A stretch of DNA of 64,000 nt from assembly GCF_009753675.1 (NCBI RefSeq), contig NZ_WQLV01000018.1, positions 1 to 64,000 of the forward strand, in the 5' to 3' direction. The notes below the pieces were generated by a model that worked only from the letters and a program-made list of their open reading frames with translations, searched no databases and was not told where the DNA came from. Positions within the stretch are counted from its first letter, which is position 1; each line of letters begins with the position of its first letter. The position numbers and the translations under genes were made by a program. This DNA comes from Parasedimentitalea huanghaiensis (GTDB lineage Bacteria; Pseudomonadota; Alphaproteobacteria; Rhodobacterales; Rhodobacteraceae). Below, piece after piece: positions 36,101 through 44,258 of this stretch.

Positions 36101-37189
36101 TGGGCCGGTGTTGTAGGGCAACCAAATCGTACCATCGCCGGTTTCAAACACCGATAAGATCATCTCGGTAGTGTCCGGTGATGTGGCATTTGGGTTGCGC
36201 AGTATTACATGAAATTTCTCTGTTGCGGGGTCAAACATTTCGACGCCAGCGGCAACGGAAAACAATCGGCCTAGCCAAAGGCGCCCCTGACTATCGACCG
36301 TGACCGTCAGCACATGGTCGCGCGAAATCCCCGATGGATCGTCAGGATCATGGCGGTAATTCTTGAATTCTCCACTGCTGACATCTAGTCGGCTTAGACC
36401 CTTTTCCGTTCCTAGCCAGATCTCGCCGTGGCGACCTTCGGCGACACTATTGACTTGGTCTGATGGCAGACTCGCGGGGTCCAGTGGATCATGGGTATAG
36501 TTTACAAAACTGTCCTTTCCCGGATCAAGGCGACTAAGCCCCGAGCGTGTAGCCACCCAGATGCGGTCTTTTTCGTCGATATGTAGACCCCAGATGTCAT
36601 TCCCAGCAAGCGAGTGAGGGTCCGATGGATCGTGAAAGTAATGACTGAAGCCATCACCGGCTCCCTTCATTACATTGAGGCCGTTGTTTGTTCCCACCCA
36701 AACGGACCCGTCAGAACGTGTAGCTATCAGTCGCGGCACCCAGTTCATAGTGTTGGAACTCAGGCTGTAAGGGTCTGCTGGGTCATGCTGGTATGTAACA
36801 AACGAGTTGTCAGATTTATCATAAGCAACCACGCCACCGGCGCTACGTCCAAACCAAATCCGTCCCTGTTGATCTTCTGCTATCGTTCCAACCCGAGAGA
36901 TGAATGCCGATCCTTTGGTGTTGAAGTACTTCGCGTTTCTATAGTCATATCGCAATGCGCCATTCGCCGTCGCAAACCATAGAATGCCGTCACTGTCTTC
37001 GAACCCTCCGGCTGTAACTGAACCAGAATCCAGAACAAATTCTGGCGTTTCCACCACCTGCGCCGCGGCTCTTGATGTTGAAAAACCTGTGATCGCAGCA
37101 AACAACACAACTAAAACCGGAGAGATTTGAACGGATTTTCGTCGTAATGCCAATAGCCCAAAACGATTCAATAGGGTGCTGTCAAACAT
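33116..37189 (-). CDS. Giant propeller-type hybrid sensor kinase
   Basis: This 1357-residue membrane sensor has a signal/anchor segment (about 18-42), then about 14 Reg_prop repeats of the form IWFATANGALRYD, which build two beta-propellers (about 55-730). A Y_Y_Y domain (about 735-810) and a membrane segment WFQAAVILVLLGSLIGFMMW (about 817-837) follow. A PAS/PAC domain (about 865-975) and HisKA with AHDFNN (His about 998) come next, then HATPase with GSGLGLS. The C-terminal receiver has SDVVLPGG (Asp about 1285). Such proteins, best known in Bacteroidetes, sense polysaccharide fragments or other periplasmic ligands. No output regulator or carbohydrate locus adjoins it, so the signal is unknown. 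Confidence 0.9.
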   Translation of the reverse strand: MFDSTLLNRFGLLALRRKSVQISPVLVVLFAAITGFSTSRAAAQVVETPEFVLDSGSVTAGGFEDSDGILWFATANGALRYDYRNAKYFNTKGSAFISRVGTIAEDQQGRIWFGRSAGGVVAYDKSDNSFVTYQHDPADPYSLSSNTMNWVPRLIATRSDGSVWVGTNNGLNVMKGAGDGFSHYFHDPSDPHSLAGNDIWGLHIDEKDRIWVATRSGLSRLDPGKDSFVNYTHDPLDPASLPSDQVNSVAEGRHGEIWLGTEKGLSRLDVSSGEFKNYRHDPDDPSGISRDHVLTVTVDSQGRLWLGRLFSVAAGVEMFDPATEKFHVILRNPNATSPDTTEMILSVFETGDGTIWLPYNTGPIYRIFPDRSIWTARFENEGLPEKHLEPVLAVSEDSSGGVWVGGVGGLKRYNKETKSYSRWQPVSDLSENPSHTLALNEVNTILQAADERLWIGEVDSSFLLVDVPSRTVLRRLKSPQSAFGTWGGVYDPSNPEVIWFGSQTSGLGRVDTANGDYQFFNSSSNMEAGITAAFVSRVAVSQGGTFWLSTWGQGLLKFDGEKVIASYLHDPDDPTSIGSSNVSEVELGPQGQLWVATVEGGLNVFDESTGTFERMGRKTGLTTNTIFAIETDEKGFLWLVTNAGVFQFDPSSRRVVATYGRKDALPSDVFLSWPGGTFMTSSQDLMLGTLSGMGVISIPLLTDEGALPRVIFTSLTQSGVDMPLQTAVERTKEVEIHWPITDFEFEASVIGRAGHANRDIRYKLENFARDWFVADSASLGRYSRVPGGQYTLIVQGRVGDGPWGESTSLVVTVHPPFWQEIWFQAAVILVLLGSLIGFMMWRLSIAKRFVLAAEALRDSEERLRLLTDSVPLLIAYVDANRRYQFNNKVYEDWFGDAQGEFKGQHVKAVIGDVAYGVIEKHLERALKGETVVYETTVPFKDGGTRDVHSTYVPDFTKDGSVMGLYVLVEDVTDAKVAEERLRQAQKMEAVGQLTGGIAHDFNNLLAIVLGLAEEMQSQGAFNKDLLLDIIRTSDRGAELTHRLLAFSRQQSLTTQPIDLSVLVEGMSDLLTRSLGETILLKFPEPSNLWSAAADPSRVEDALLNLAINAQHAMPDGGTLTIECYNTSLDEGYVAKNPEAAKGDFVVLAVSDSGTGMTKEVQERAFEPFYTTKEVGQGSGLGLSMIYGFAKQSGGHVSIYSELGQGTTIKLYLPRDHSLAVKPIKENVVETPLGSNEPVLLIEDDPMVRELTNRMLGRLGYQVTSVDGTVAAREALGSGKQFDLLLSDVVLPGGMSGPEFAAEAKARFPNLKIIFMSGYSAEAAKDSGFLGAGDVLLTKPFKRHQIAVALQKAITCAK

Positions 37190-37840
37190 TTGCGGGCCTC
37201 CGGCTCAAGTATTCAAAATAGTTCCTTCCAACTATTGGTCAAATGCGTTCGGACAGCCAAACCGATTGGAGAGTAGCCATTTTCGATGGCTGCGCATTGG
37301 GCACAAATACTATCCCACATTGAGGTTCGTAAGAGATGCAAAAAACACGGACCTTGTACTCACTCGAATTTTCAAAGTCAGCTTTCGGAACATTGCTGCC
37401 TTCAGCGCAGATTGCAGCGAATGGCTGGCATCCGCCCTTCCTGCTTCAGACGACCCCGGTGCTGCGTTTTGCACCAATGTCTTAGAAGGGCTGGAACCGG
37501 CCATTAGACGCGTCCAGCACCAACGGCAGCTAAGCGCAGTTTGCTGGCATTGCAAAGTCGAAGCCGCATGCGTCGCGAATGTGCATGTTCGGCCCATTGC
37601 CGCTTTTCACCCATATGGCCTCGAACGACAGCTTTGAGACATTCACCTGCCGGGCGTGGGGAGGGCCACAAAGGTCGTTTCAACCTTCGAAAGCCCATCC
37701 GCTTGTTACAACGTCGTCATTTTAGCAAACTACGAGCGATGACACGATTAACCTGTCATTTGCTGCGTTAGCTACCAACGGCCGCAAAGGCCCGATCACT
37801 TCCGGGAAGTCGTGCCGCAGAGTGTTTTCCATACCGATGT
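37190..37840. repeat. Intergenic tract with repeat A copy
   Basis: No gene supported. Positions about 37400-37640 hold one of the best repeat A copies, with the core GCTGGAACCGGCCATTAGAC at 37490-37509, then CACCAACGGCAGCTAAGCGC, then GCATTGCAAAGTCG and GCATGCGTCGCGAATGTGC. Overlapping open frames on both strands reflect the repeat rather than a protein. Confidence 0.55.
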
Positions 37841-38272
37841 TCAGGATGGCTTTCTCACTGAGACATCTGTCTCCACAAATTTTGGTGTCGCCTGCCAATA
37901 TTCGACGGCGGAATCGAACTCTGCCGCGTAAAACATTGGGATCTCGGGTCCCCAAGGGTCGCCATCGAAACGCCCAACACGTTGCGCACATTGGAAAAAG
38001 CCCGGCGCGGGTAATCCATCTCGTGCCTTGCTGACCACGAGCGCTGCTATCAACGGGCGCGCGGCGGCCGCATCCTCCTCTATCAGGCATTCCAATGCGA
38101 CAGTGAGCTGATGGATCGTGTTTGGCGGAGCGAGACCCAAAGCCTTGGCAAGAGCTTGATACGTGATGGGAGTTGCATGCCCGGCAATTCTGCAAAGATA
38201 TGCCCGAACGCGTAGCGCCAATACGCTGGCCGTTCCCTTGTCGGCGCCTTCGGAAAAACCAACAAATCGCAT
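37841..38272 (-). CDS. Small winged-helix-like protein, alkyltransferase-like layout
   Basis: This 143-residue protein has PITYQALAKALGLAPPNTIHQLTVALECLIEEDAAAARPLIAALVVSK followed by DGLPAPGFFQCAQRVGRF. The order of a winged-helix start, a PLIxxLVVS strand and a GLPAPGFF turn recalls the DNA-binding half of O6-alkylguanine transferase-like proteins. There is no PCHR cysteine motif, so no alkyl transfer is expected. Function unknown. It ends just outside the Mu-like element, in a repeat-bounded stretch. Confidence 0.55.
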   Translation of the reverse strand: MRFVGFSEGADKGTASVLALRVRAYLCRIAGHATPITYQALAKALGLAPPNTIHQLTVALECLIEEDAAAARPLIAALVVSKARDGLPAPGFFQCAQRVGRFDGDPWGPEIPMFYAAEFDSAVEYWQATPKFVETDVSVRKPS

Positions 38273-38452
38273 TTAATTACTCCCAATTTTCACTTACTTG
38301 CGACATCGTCTCCCATCAATCAGTTCCCGAAAAGCAGACGCGGGTCGAGTTTCTCTGGGAAGGCCCCCAATTGAAGGAAAGCACCTGTCGACTGATCCGC
38401 ATGAAGACCGTACAGGCTTCAGCTTGGTCACTTCAGCACACTCCAACGGCAG

Positions 38453-39328
38453 TTAAAGGTTTGCGATGACACACTTTACACGCCCCACGATACGAATATC
38501 CGCTAGACCCTCTCCCGAAATAGTCTCGGGGGCGATGGACGGATTGTCACTAACAATGACCAACGCCCCCGGTTTGTCATCTTCGGTCACACCAACAGGC
38601 ACAAGACGTTTGATAAAGGCCTCCCCCCTCCGTCTGAAAGCATAAATTCCTTCGCGGGTGTTTCGCGTGTCAGATATGTCCACCAGGACAAGCGATTCGT
38701 CGGGGATAGTTGGGGACATACTGTCGCCGCTTACCTTGACCAATACGCACAGATCAGCGGCCAGGTTATGCTTGCACAGCCAGGACCGCGAGACCGCAAT
38801 GTGATCAGCCTCGGCATTCTCAACCGGGATCAATCTCGCCCCATCTGACAAGCCAATGTCAAACCGGCGGACAAGTGTAAAATCATTCAAATTAGACCGG
38901 TCAACTTCTTGGGTTGCGCGCTCCCCCTGCCCTGTCCAACTATCCCTGGTGGCTTTGACCGAGTTTTGGAAAGCTTCCATTTCGGAGCGGCGCGCGTCTT
39001 CTATGATTTTGGCTACGGCCTCACCTTCGGCCTCATTCGCCCGCTTGAGAGCTTCCATTCCAGGGCGAAAAGCCTCTTCCTTGGCCTTAGTGTATATATC
39101 GTTCATAGCCTTGGATATCTCACGCTTCTCGCTAACTCCCGTTAGCACGTAGAGAACATCTACACCTGCTTTTGCTGCGGCCATGAAATACTCTCCATCC
39201 GGAGATCTTCGTCCTGCTTCATAGTTGAGCTGTGCATTCTTTTTTACGCCTACAAGAATACCAAAATCACCTTGGTTTAAACCAAGTGCTTCGCGTTCCT
39301 GCCGTAGTCGAAATCCCAAGGTATCCAT
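38453..39328 (-). CDS. Mu-like phage repressor, S24 peptidase-type
   Basis: This 291-residue repressor has an N-terminal Cro/C1-type HTH (about 3-60: FRLRQEREALGLNQGDFGILVGVKKNAQLNYEAGRRSPDGEYF). A charged helical linker follows. A C-terminal LexA/CI-like S24 domain has the catalytic Ser in VSGDSMSPT and the Lys in EAFIKRLVPV. It can probably self-cleave or be inactivated by DNA-damage signals. I chose the ATG at 39328 because AAAAGG lies just upstream. It is transcribed leftward, opposite the transposition genes, as in Mu. Two operator-like palindromes cover its start. Confidence 0.87.
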   Translation of the reverse strand: MDTLGFRLRQEREALGLNQGDFGILVGVKKNAQLNYEAGRRSPDGEYFMAAAKAGVDVLYVLTGVSEKREISKAMNDIYTKAKEEAFRPGMEALKRANEAEGEAVAKIIEDARRSEMEAFQNSVKATRDSWTGQGERATQEVDRSNLNDFTLVRRFDIGLSDGARLIPVENAEADHIAVSRSWLCKHNLAADLCVLVKVSGDSMSPTIPDESLVLVDISDTRNTREGIYAFRRRGEAFIKRLVPVGVTEDDKPGALVIVSDNPSIAPETISGEGLADIRIVGRVKCVIANL

Positions 39329-39367
39329 TTGGGTGCCTTTTCTATTGACGGTATTCATTTGAATACA
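39320..39367. promoter_or_regulatory. Twin operators between repressor and early genes
   Basis: GGTATCCATTTGGGTGCC (39320-39337) and GGTATTCATTTGAATACA (39350-39367) are two copies of the same imperfect palindrome, 30 bases apart. The second contains a perfect TATTCA-TT-TGAATA. The first covers the repressor start codon, so the repressor probably limits its own synthesis as well as the early promoter, as in the Mu operator region. Confidence 0.6.
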
Positions 39368-39408
39368 TAGTGTGCGTATCAACAATAGAACGCAGATTGC
39401 GAGGCACT

Positions 39409-39702
39409 ATGACCGATAAGCCATTCCCATACCAGCCGGGCGTAATTCTGTATGACATAATTATCGGACTTTTGCGGGCGCGTGGCACCACTTTTGCCGC
39501 CTGGTGCAAGGAGTTGCAAATTGGAGAAAGCTCTGCCCGCAACGCTCTGTATGGCCAATCTAGTGGTAGTCGGGGGCAAGAGTTACGGGACAATGTCATT
39601 GAGCGCGCCGGCCGCGATCTTGTCGAACGAGCCTATTTCGAGCGCGTAAATCAACATGCCTGTAATGTCGCTAAGGCTATGCAGTCCCGGAGAGCTTCAT
39701 GA
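39409..39702 (+). CDS. Small early DNA-binding protein in Ner position
   Basis: This 97-residue protein contains an HTH-like stretch, RARGTTFAAWCKELQIGESSARNALYGQSSGSRGQEL. It occupies the place of Mu ner, the first rightward early gene divergent from the repressor. I chose the ATG at 39409 because it opens the conserved MTDKPFPYQPG start. It may dampen early transcription. It overlaps the next gene by four bases. Confidence 0.65.
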   Translation: MTDKPFPYQPGVILYDIIIGLLRARGTTFAAWCKELQIGESSARNALYGQSSGSRGQELRDNVIERAGRDLVERAYFERVNQHACNVAKAMQSRRAS

Positions 39703-39977
39703 CCTCCTCCCCGCAACATTCCCAATCCAACCACGCTCCTGCTCGGGCCCGGTTGGACAACTCCCTCGGAGGCCATGGGGATGCGCCGCTGAGGGCTTTT
39801 TATTCTTGCCCACCACTCGCGGAGACGAGCCCCAGCGATTGCACATTAATGCGGAGACGCTGGGGCCAACGCGCCTGGTTTGGCACTGCCCTTTTCTGGC
39901 TCGGCGAGATCCTCGGCGCAGCCTCATTTTTAATAACGCTTACTATTGGTCTATTTTTGGGAGACATTTTTGGATGA
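39699..39977 (+). CDS. Small single-span membrane protein
   Basis: This 92-residue protein has a polar N-terminal half and one hydrophobic segment at the C-terminus (FGTALFWLGEILGAASFLITLTIGLFLGDIF). It overlaps both neighbours by four bases (ATGA), which supports translation as part of the early operon. Family not recognised. Confidence 0.55.
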   Translation: MTSSPQHSQSNHAPARARLDNSLGGHGDAPLRAFYSCPPLAETSPSDCTLMRRRWGQRAWFGTALFWLGEILGAASFLITLTIGLFLGDIFG

Positions 39978-40405
39978 CCTTAGAGGAACAACTTAAGGCC
40001 CGTGCCACCGCGCTAATGCCCGCACCTGCGCGTCTCGAGAGATTTATGGCTGCAGCTACTGAGCAAGCACATTTTGCAACCGTCAAAGCCGATTTGAAGG
40101 TCCAGTTCGCAGCCGTAGACACCATGTCCCACTCCGGCAAATTGATTGCAGATAAACTCGATGACACACGTGAGGATGAGTACCTGGCACACGAAGAAGC
40201 GGCTGCTTGGGCATCGGCATTACTTGAAGACGGAACGCTTGGTGATTGCCTGAGCTTCCTCATCAACCGTGATCAGTTTCAGCAAGCAGTTGCGCAGAGG
40301 AAGCTGGACCTAGACCGGCCAAAAAGCCGCCCAAAGCTGACGACACTATGGGCACGGTTTTTTGGCCAACGCAAAGTTTCTCAGGCCATCTCCCCTACCC
40401 GCTAG
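39974..40405 (+). CDS. Early-region protein of unknown function
   Basis: This 143-residue, mostly helical protein starts MTLEEQLKARATALMPAPARLERFMAAATEQAHF and has a basic C-terminus ending LWARFFGQRKVSQ. It starts inside the upstream gene's stop. It is not recognised. Its position before the ParB-like and transposase genes suggests an accessory role in replication or control. Confidence 0.6.
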   Translation: MTLEEQLKARATALMPAPARLERFMAAATEQAHFATVKADLKVQFAAVDTMSHSGKLIADKLDDTREDEYLAHEEAAAWASALLEDGTLGDCLSFLINRDQFQQAVAQRKLDLDRPKSRPKLTTLWARFFGQRKVSQAISPTR

Positions 40406-40427
40406 TTTTTCATTTAGGAGCATCCCC

Positions 40428-41327
40428 ATGCGTCCCCCACGCCTGATTGAAGTTACAGACATCCCGCTGGACGACATCGACACGTCGAACCGGTTGCGTC
40501 CAGTATCTGAAACGGCTGTTAAAAGCCTGACCCACTCGATTGAGACCCTTGGTCTCCAATCGGAGATCCAACTCCGCAAGATCAAGAAGACCGGCAAGCT
40601 GCGGCTGATAGCCGGCGGACATAGAGTGGCGGCGTTTCGTGCCCTAGGCCACGCTTCTATCCCCGCTAAAGTCTGGGATTGCACCGACGACTGGGCCGAC
40701 CTTGCTGAGATTGACGATAACCTTGCCCACGCCGAACTTGATCCCTTGGAACTCTGCACCTTTCTCGCTCGCCGGAAAGAAGTCTATGAGAGGGCTTATC
40801 CTCAGGCCAAACAAGGTGGCGATCATGGCAATCAGCACACTGGTGGTTGCCAAACGGACATCTTGTCCTTTTGCCAAAGTGTAGCCGAGAAACGGGATAT
40901 TTCTGAACGCCAGGTGCGTCGTCTAGTCGCCGCTGGCCAAGCCCTCGGACCGCGCGAGATCAACGAGCTGCGTGACGCCCCCAAGAAAGTCTCCCTTTCT
41001 GACCTGCAGGAAATCGCCAAATGCGGCTCCGTTACGGATCGCTATGACATTTGCCGCGCCCTGGGCGACGGCTCTGCCAAATCCGCCAAGGAAGTCCTGG
41101 CCCGTAAGAAAGCCCCCGGAACTGCTGTTAAAGACCCGGTTGAGGCGGCGCGTAGCAAATTAAACGACGCTTATTCGCGCGCTCCAAAAGAAGCCCGCCG
41201 TCGGTTTGTCGATGATCACCGCGACGAGCTGCTGGAGCTGTTGGGCGAAGACGCCCCAACCGAACAGGCAGAGTCCCTCGAAACAGACGCCGAGATCGTG
41301 CCCTTCACCTCCAAGAGGGTGGGCTGA
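40428..41327 (+). CDS. ParB/Spo0J-like nuclease-domain protein
   Basis: This 299-residue protein has an N-terminal ParB domain. It opens EVTDIPLDDIDTSNRLRPVSE and contains the signature LIAGGHRVAAFRALGHASIPAKVWD (about 62-86). A central HTH follows at about 155-180 (EKRDISERQVRRLVAAGQALG), in the style of KorB/ParB. There is no parA partner or plasmid maintenance locus here. ParB-like proteins are found ahead of MuA in several alphaproteobacterial Mu-like phages, where they may assist DNA organisation or regulation. It ends four bases before the transposase gene. Confidence 0.85.
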   Translation: MRPPRLIEVTDIPLDDIDTSNRLRPVSETAVKSLTHSIETLGLQSEIQLRKIKKTGKLRLIAGGHRVAAFRALGHASIPAKVWDCTDDWADLAEIDDNLAHAELDPLELCTFLARRKEVYERAYPQAKQGGDHGNQHTGGCQTDILSFCQSVAEKRDISERQVRRLVAAGQALGPREINELRDAPKKVSLSDLQEIAKCGSVTDRYDICRALGDGSAKSAKEVLARKKAPGTAVKDPVEAARSKLNDAYSRAPKEARRRFVDDHRDELLELLGEDAPTEQAESLETDAEIVPFTSKRVG

Positions 41328-41331
41328 TCCC

Positions 41332-43464
41332 ATGAGCATTGTTGAACCCACGCAAATCTGGTGGACAGTTGAGGAATTGGCCAACTCAGGCCTGCCCGAA
41401 CTGCCAGGCAGCAAGCCGGGTATAAACGCACTGGCTCAGCGGTTTGGTTGGCGCGTCATTGAAGGCTGCGCCAAGCGTAAAGTCGGACGCGGCGGCGGCT
41501 GGATTTACCATTGGTCAGTGTTGCCGCTGGCAGCACGGCGTAAGCTGCTGGTTGATGCGTCTGAAGCCCTAAATGAACGCCCGGATCGGGGCAACGCCTG
41601 GGCCGCATTTGATAGCCTGCCGGAAACGGCAAAAACCAAGGCCAGAACCCGCCTGGCTGCGCTTCAAATGGCTGACGGATTGCACCAGTCGGGAGTCACC
41701 CATGTTCATGCCGTTGCAGAGGCCGCGCGCCAATGTGGCTCTTCAGCCCGTAGCATTTACAACTGGATCGGCATGGTTGAAGGCGTCGCGCCCGAGGACC
41801 GCCTTGCCTATCTGGTGCCGCGCAACCGTTTAGCCGTTCGAAAGCCCATTAAAGCGACCTGTAACCGGGCCTTTATGGACTATTTAAAGAGCCTTTATCT
41901 GCGCCTTGAACAGCCGACATACGCCCAGTGTTATCGGGACGCTTGCGCCAAGGCCAGGCATGAGGGCTGGGACGTCCCAACCAACAAAACAGCGAAACGG
42001 CGGCTGGACACCGAGGTGCCGCGCATCACTCAGGTGTTTGCCCGCGAAGGCGAAGGTGGGCTGATGCGCTGTTTCCCGGCCCAGATCCGCGACCGCTCCA
42101 CCCTGACGGCCCTGGAAGGCGTCAACGCTGATTGCCACAAGATCGATGTCTTTGTCCGCTGGCCTGACGGCACCATAAATCGGCCTCAGATCGTCGCCTT
42201 CCAAGACCTGTATTCCGGCAAAATGCTGAGCTGGCGCGTCGATAATGACCCCAACAAGGTCATGGTTATGGCAGCCTTTGGAGAACTGGTTGAAACCTGG
42301 GGCATTCCACGCCATTGCCTGTTTGATAACGGCCGCGAGTTCGCAAACAAATGGATGACTGGCGGGGCCCCTACCCGCTTCCGGTTCAAGATGCGCGATG
42401 ACGATCCTCTAGGCGTGTTGCCCATGATGGGGATTAAGATCCATTGGGCCACCCCAGCCCATGGTCAGGCCAAGCCAATTGAACGCGGGTTTCGGGATTT
42501 TGCATCCAGTTTAGCCAAGGACCCACGTTTCAAAGGCGCTTACACCGGCAACCGGCCAGACGCTAAACCGGAAAACTATGGTTCGCGGGCAGTGCCTTTA
42601 GACACTTTCCTGAAAGTAGTCTCCGAGGGCATCGCCGAGCACAACGCCCGCCAGGGCCGGTTGTCTGCCACGGCGCGGGGGCGCTCCTTTGATGAGACCT
42701 TCGCCGAGAGCTACGCCGCTGCCCCCATCCGCAAGGCCACTGAGGATCAACGCCGCCTTTGGCTGATGGGTCAGGAGGTCGGCAAGCTGAACAAAAACAG
42801 CGGCCAGTTTCAGCTCTATGGCAACTTCTACCATTCAAACTGGATGTCTGAACATGCAGGTGACCGCGTTGTGGCCCGGTTTGATCCGGAGGATTTGCAT
42901 TCCGGCGTCCACATCTATGCCGTTGACGGCTCCCATTTGGGATTTGCAGAATGTCAGCAGAAAGTTGGGTTTTTCGACGTCACCGGAGCCAAAGAAGAGG
43001 CCCGCCGCAAACGTCGGATCAAAAAGGCTCAGAAAGAACTGCTGAACGCCAATCGTCCACTGTCGATTGAAGATATTGCCGCCGACATGGACGCCCGTGC
43101 ACCAGACCTGCTGACCCAGTTGGAAGCCAAGGTTGTGAAGCCGGTCTTCAGCAAAAAACCTGTATCGGTTCCACGCCATCAGGTCACGTCAGATCCGGCA
43201 GTGGTTGAGGCCCGCAAGGCCTTTGAGAACCGTGTGGAACAGAGAAAGAAATCAGATCCGAAACCCAAGGCGGTTGGCCGGTTTCAACCCGCATCCACCC
43301 CCAGAGCGCGGTTCCAGGACGCCAAAGACATTATCGCGAAATCAGACGCCGGGAAACGGGTTGGCAGCGGCGAGGCCGACTGGCTGCGCAGCTACATCGA
43401 GCTGCCCGAGTATCGCGGTTTCCAGAAAGTAGAGCAATTTGCAAAGCGGGACGACGCCGGTTGA
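41332..43464 (+). CDS. Mu-type transposase A
   Basis: This 710-residue DDE transposase is close to MuA in size (663). The N-terminal enhancer/end-binding winged helix begins QIWWTVEELANSGLPELPGSKPGINALAQRFGWRV. The catalytic core shows D in GVNADCHKIDVFVRWPDG (about 262), D in RHCLFDNGREFAN (about 327) and E in PAHGQAKPIERGFRDF (about 385). A beta-barrel domain and a basic C-terminal tail for MuB/ClpX contacts follow. It drives replicative transposition of the element. The core residues are intact, so it may be active. Confidence 0.92.
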   Translation: MSIVEPTQIWWTVEELANSGLPELPGSKPGINALAQRFGWRVIEGCAKRKVGRGGGWIYHWSVLPLAARRKLLVDASEALNERPDRGNAWAAFDSLPETAKTKARTRLAALQMADGLHQSGVTHVHAVAEAARQCGSSARSIYNWIGMVEGVAPEDRLAYLVPRNRLAVRKPIKATCNRAFMDYLKSLYLRLEQPTYAQCYRDACAKARHEGWDVPTNKTAKRRLDTEVPRITQVFAREGEGGLMRCFPAQIRDRSTLTALEGVNADCHKIDVFVRWPDGTINRPQIVAFQDLYSGKMLSWRVDNDPNKVMVMAAFGELVETWGIPRHCLFDNGREFANKWMTGGAPTRFRFKMRDDDPLGVLPMMGIKIHWATPAHGQAKPIERGFRDFASSLAKDPRFKGAYTGNRPDAKPENYGSRAVPLDTFLKVVSEGIAEHNARQGRLSATARGRSFDETFAESYAAAPIRKATEDQRRLWLMGQEVGKLNKNSGQFQLYGNFYHSNWMSEHAGDRVVARFDPEDLHSGVHIYAVDGSHLGFAECQQKVGFFDVTGAKEEARRKRRIKKAQKELLNANRPLSIEDIAADMDARAPDLLTQLEAKVVKPVFSKKPVSVPRHQVTSDPAVVEARKAFENRVEQRKKSDPKPKAVGRFQPASTPRARFQDAKDIIAKSDAGKRVGSGEADWLRSYIELPEYRGFQKVEQFAKRDDAG

Positions 43465-43514
43465 ACGCCAAAAACGCCGTCCCAATGGCACACATAAGAC
43501 TAAGAGGCACCACA

Positions 43515-44258
43515 ATGTTACAAAAAACAAAACTCGGCGAATATGTAAAGCCGCTCACCAACGTCTACCTATTGAGCTCGCTGATCGAGACACTGGAAAA
43601 CCGTGACATTGGCCTGCCTGGCATTGGTGTTTTCCACGGCGAACCCGGCGTTGGTAAAACCCACGCGGCAATGTTTGCATCGGCGCACCAGGACATCCTG
43701 CATATTCAGCTCACCAACAATTACACCAGTAAATTCCTGTTTGAGAAGATCCTGAACGAGCTGGGCGCACGGGAGAAAGGCTCCACCGCCTATCTGGAAA
43801 TGCGCGCCCAGGAAAGCCTGGCCCAGACAGGCCGCACCCTGGTCATTGACGAGGCCGACCACGCCCTGAAGCCTCGGATGATCGACAGTATTCGGTTCCT
43901 GCATGATCGCTCGGACGTGCCGCTGATCCTGATCGGGCCCAATGACTTTCCAGCGAAACTGGCCAAATACACCGCCATCGCCAGCCGGGTCATGCAGCGG
44001 GTCACAGCCCATCCAGCCAGCCTGGAAGACGCCCAATCGCTTACCGGCTATTATGGACGCGGCATTAAAATCGCGCCGGATTTGCTGGAGCACATTGTCT
44101 CTGTGAGACGCGGCAAGGTGCGCGAGATTTGCACCTGCATTGCCCATGTTAGAACCATGGCCCGCACCTGGAACATGCAAACCATCACCCTAAAGGACTG
44201 GGGCAAAGAACCCTTTCCGGCTGGAAACGAGTTTCTGGCCGTTGGCGGTGCCCTATGA
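43515..44258 (+). CDS. Mu-type transposition ATPase B
   Basis: This 247-residue AAA+ ATPase has Walker A GEPGVGKTH (about 42-50), Walker B LVIDEADHAL (about 101-110), and a C-terminal helical domain. It corresponds to MuB, which selects target DNA and activates the transposase. I chose the ATG at 43515, preceded by AGAGG. A TTG at 43461 overlapping the transposase stop is possible but would add an atypical leader. MuB is 312 residues, and the shorter N-terminus here is usual for alphaproteobacterial relatives. Confidence 0.88.
   Translation: MLQKTKLGEYVKPLTNVYLLSSLIETLENRDIGLPGIGVFHGEPGVGKTHAAMFASAHQDILHIQLTNNYTSKFLFEKILNELGAREKGSTAYLEMRAQESLAQTGRTLVIDEADHALKPRMIDSIRFLHDRSDVPLILIGPNDFPAKLAKYTAIASRVMQRVTAHPASLEDAQSLTGYYGRGIKIAPDLLEHIVSVRRGKVREICTCIAHVRTMARTWNMQTITLKDWGKEPFPAGNEFLAVGGAL

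Noticed and set aside
37841-38272. O6-methylguanine-DNA methyltransferase
   Set aside because: The PCHR active-site cysteine motif is absent. Only the layout recalls the family.
38273-38452. Left end (attL) of the Mu-like element
   Set aside because: I could not find paired TG...CA ends with a 5-bp target duplication matching anything right of 48662.
40428-41327. Plasmid partition (repABC/parAB) origin
   Set aside because: The ParB-like gene has no ParA partner or RepC and is embedded in the transposition operon.
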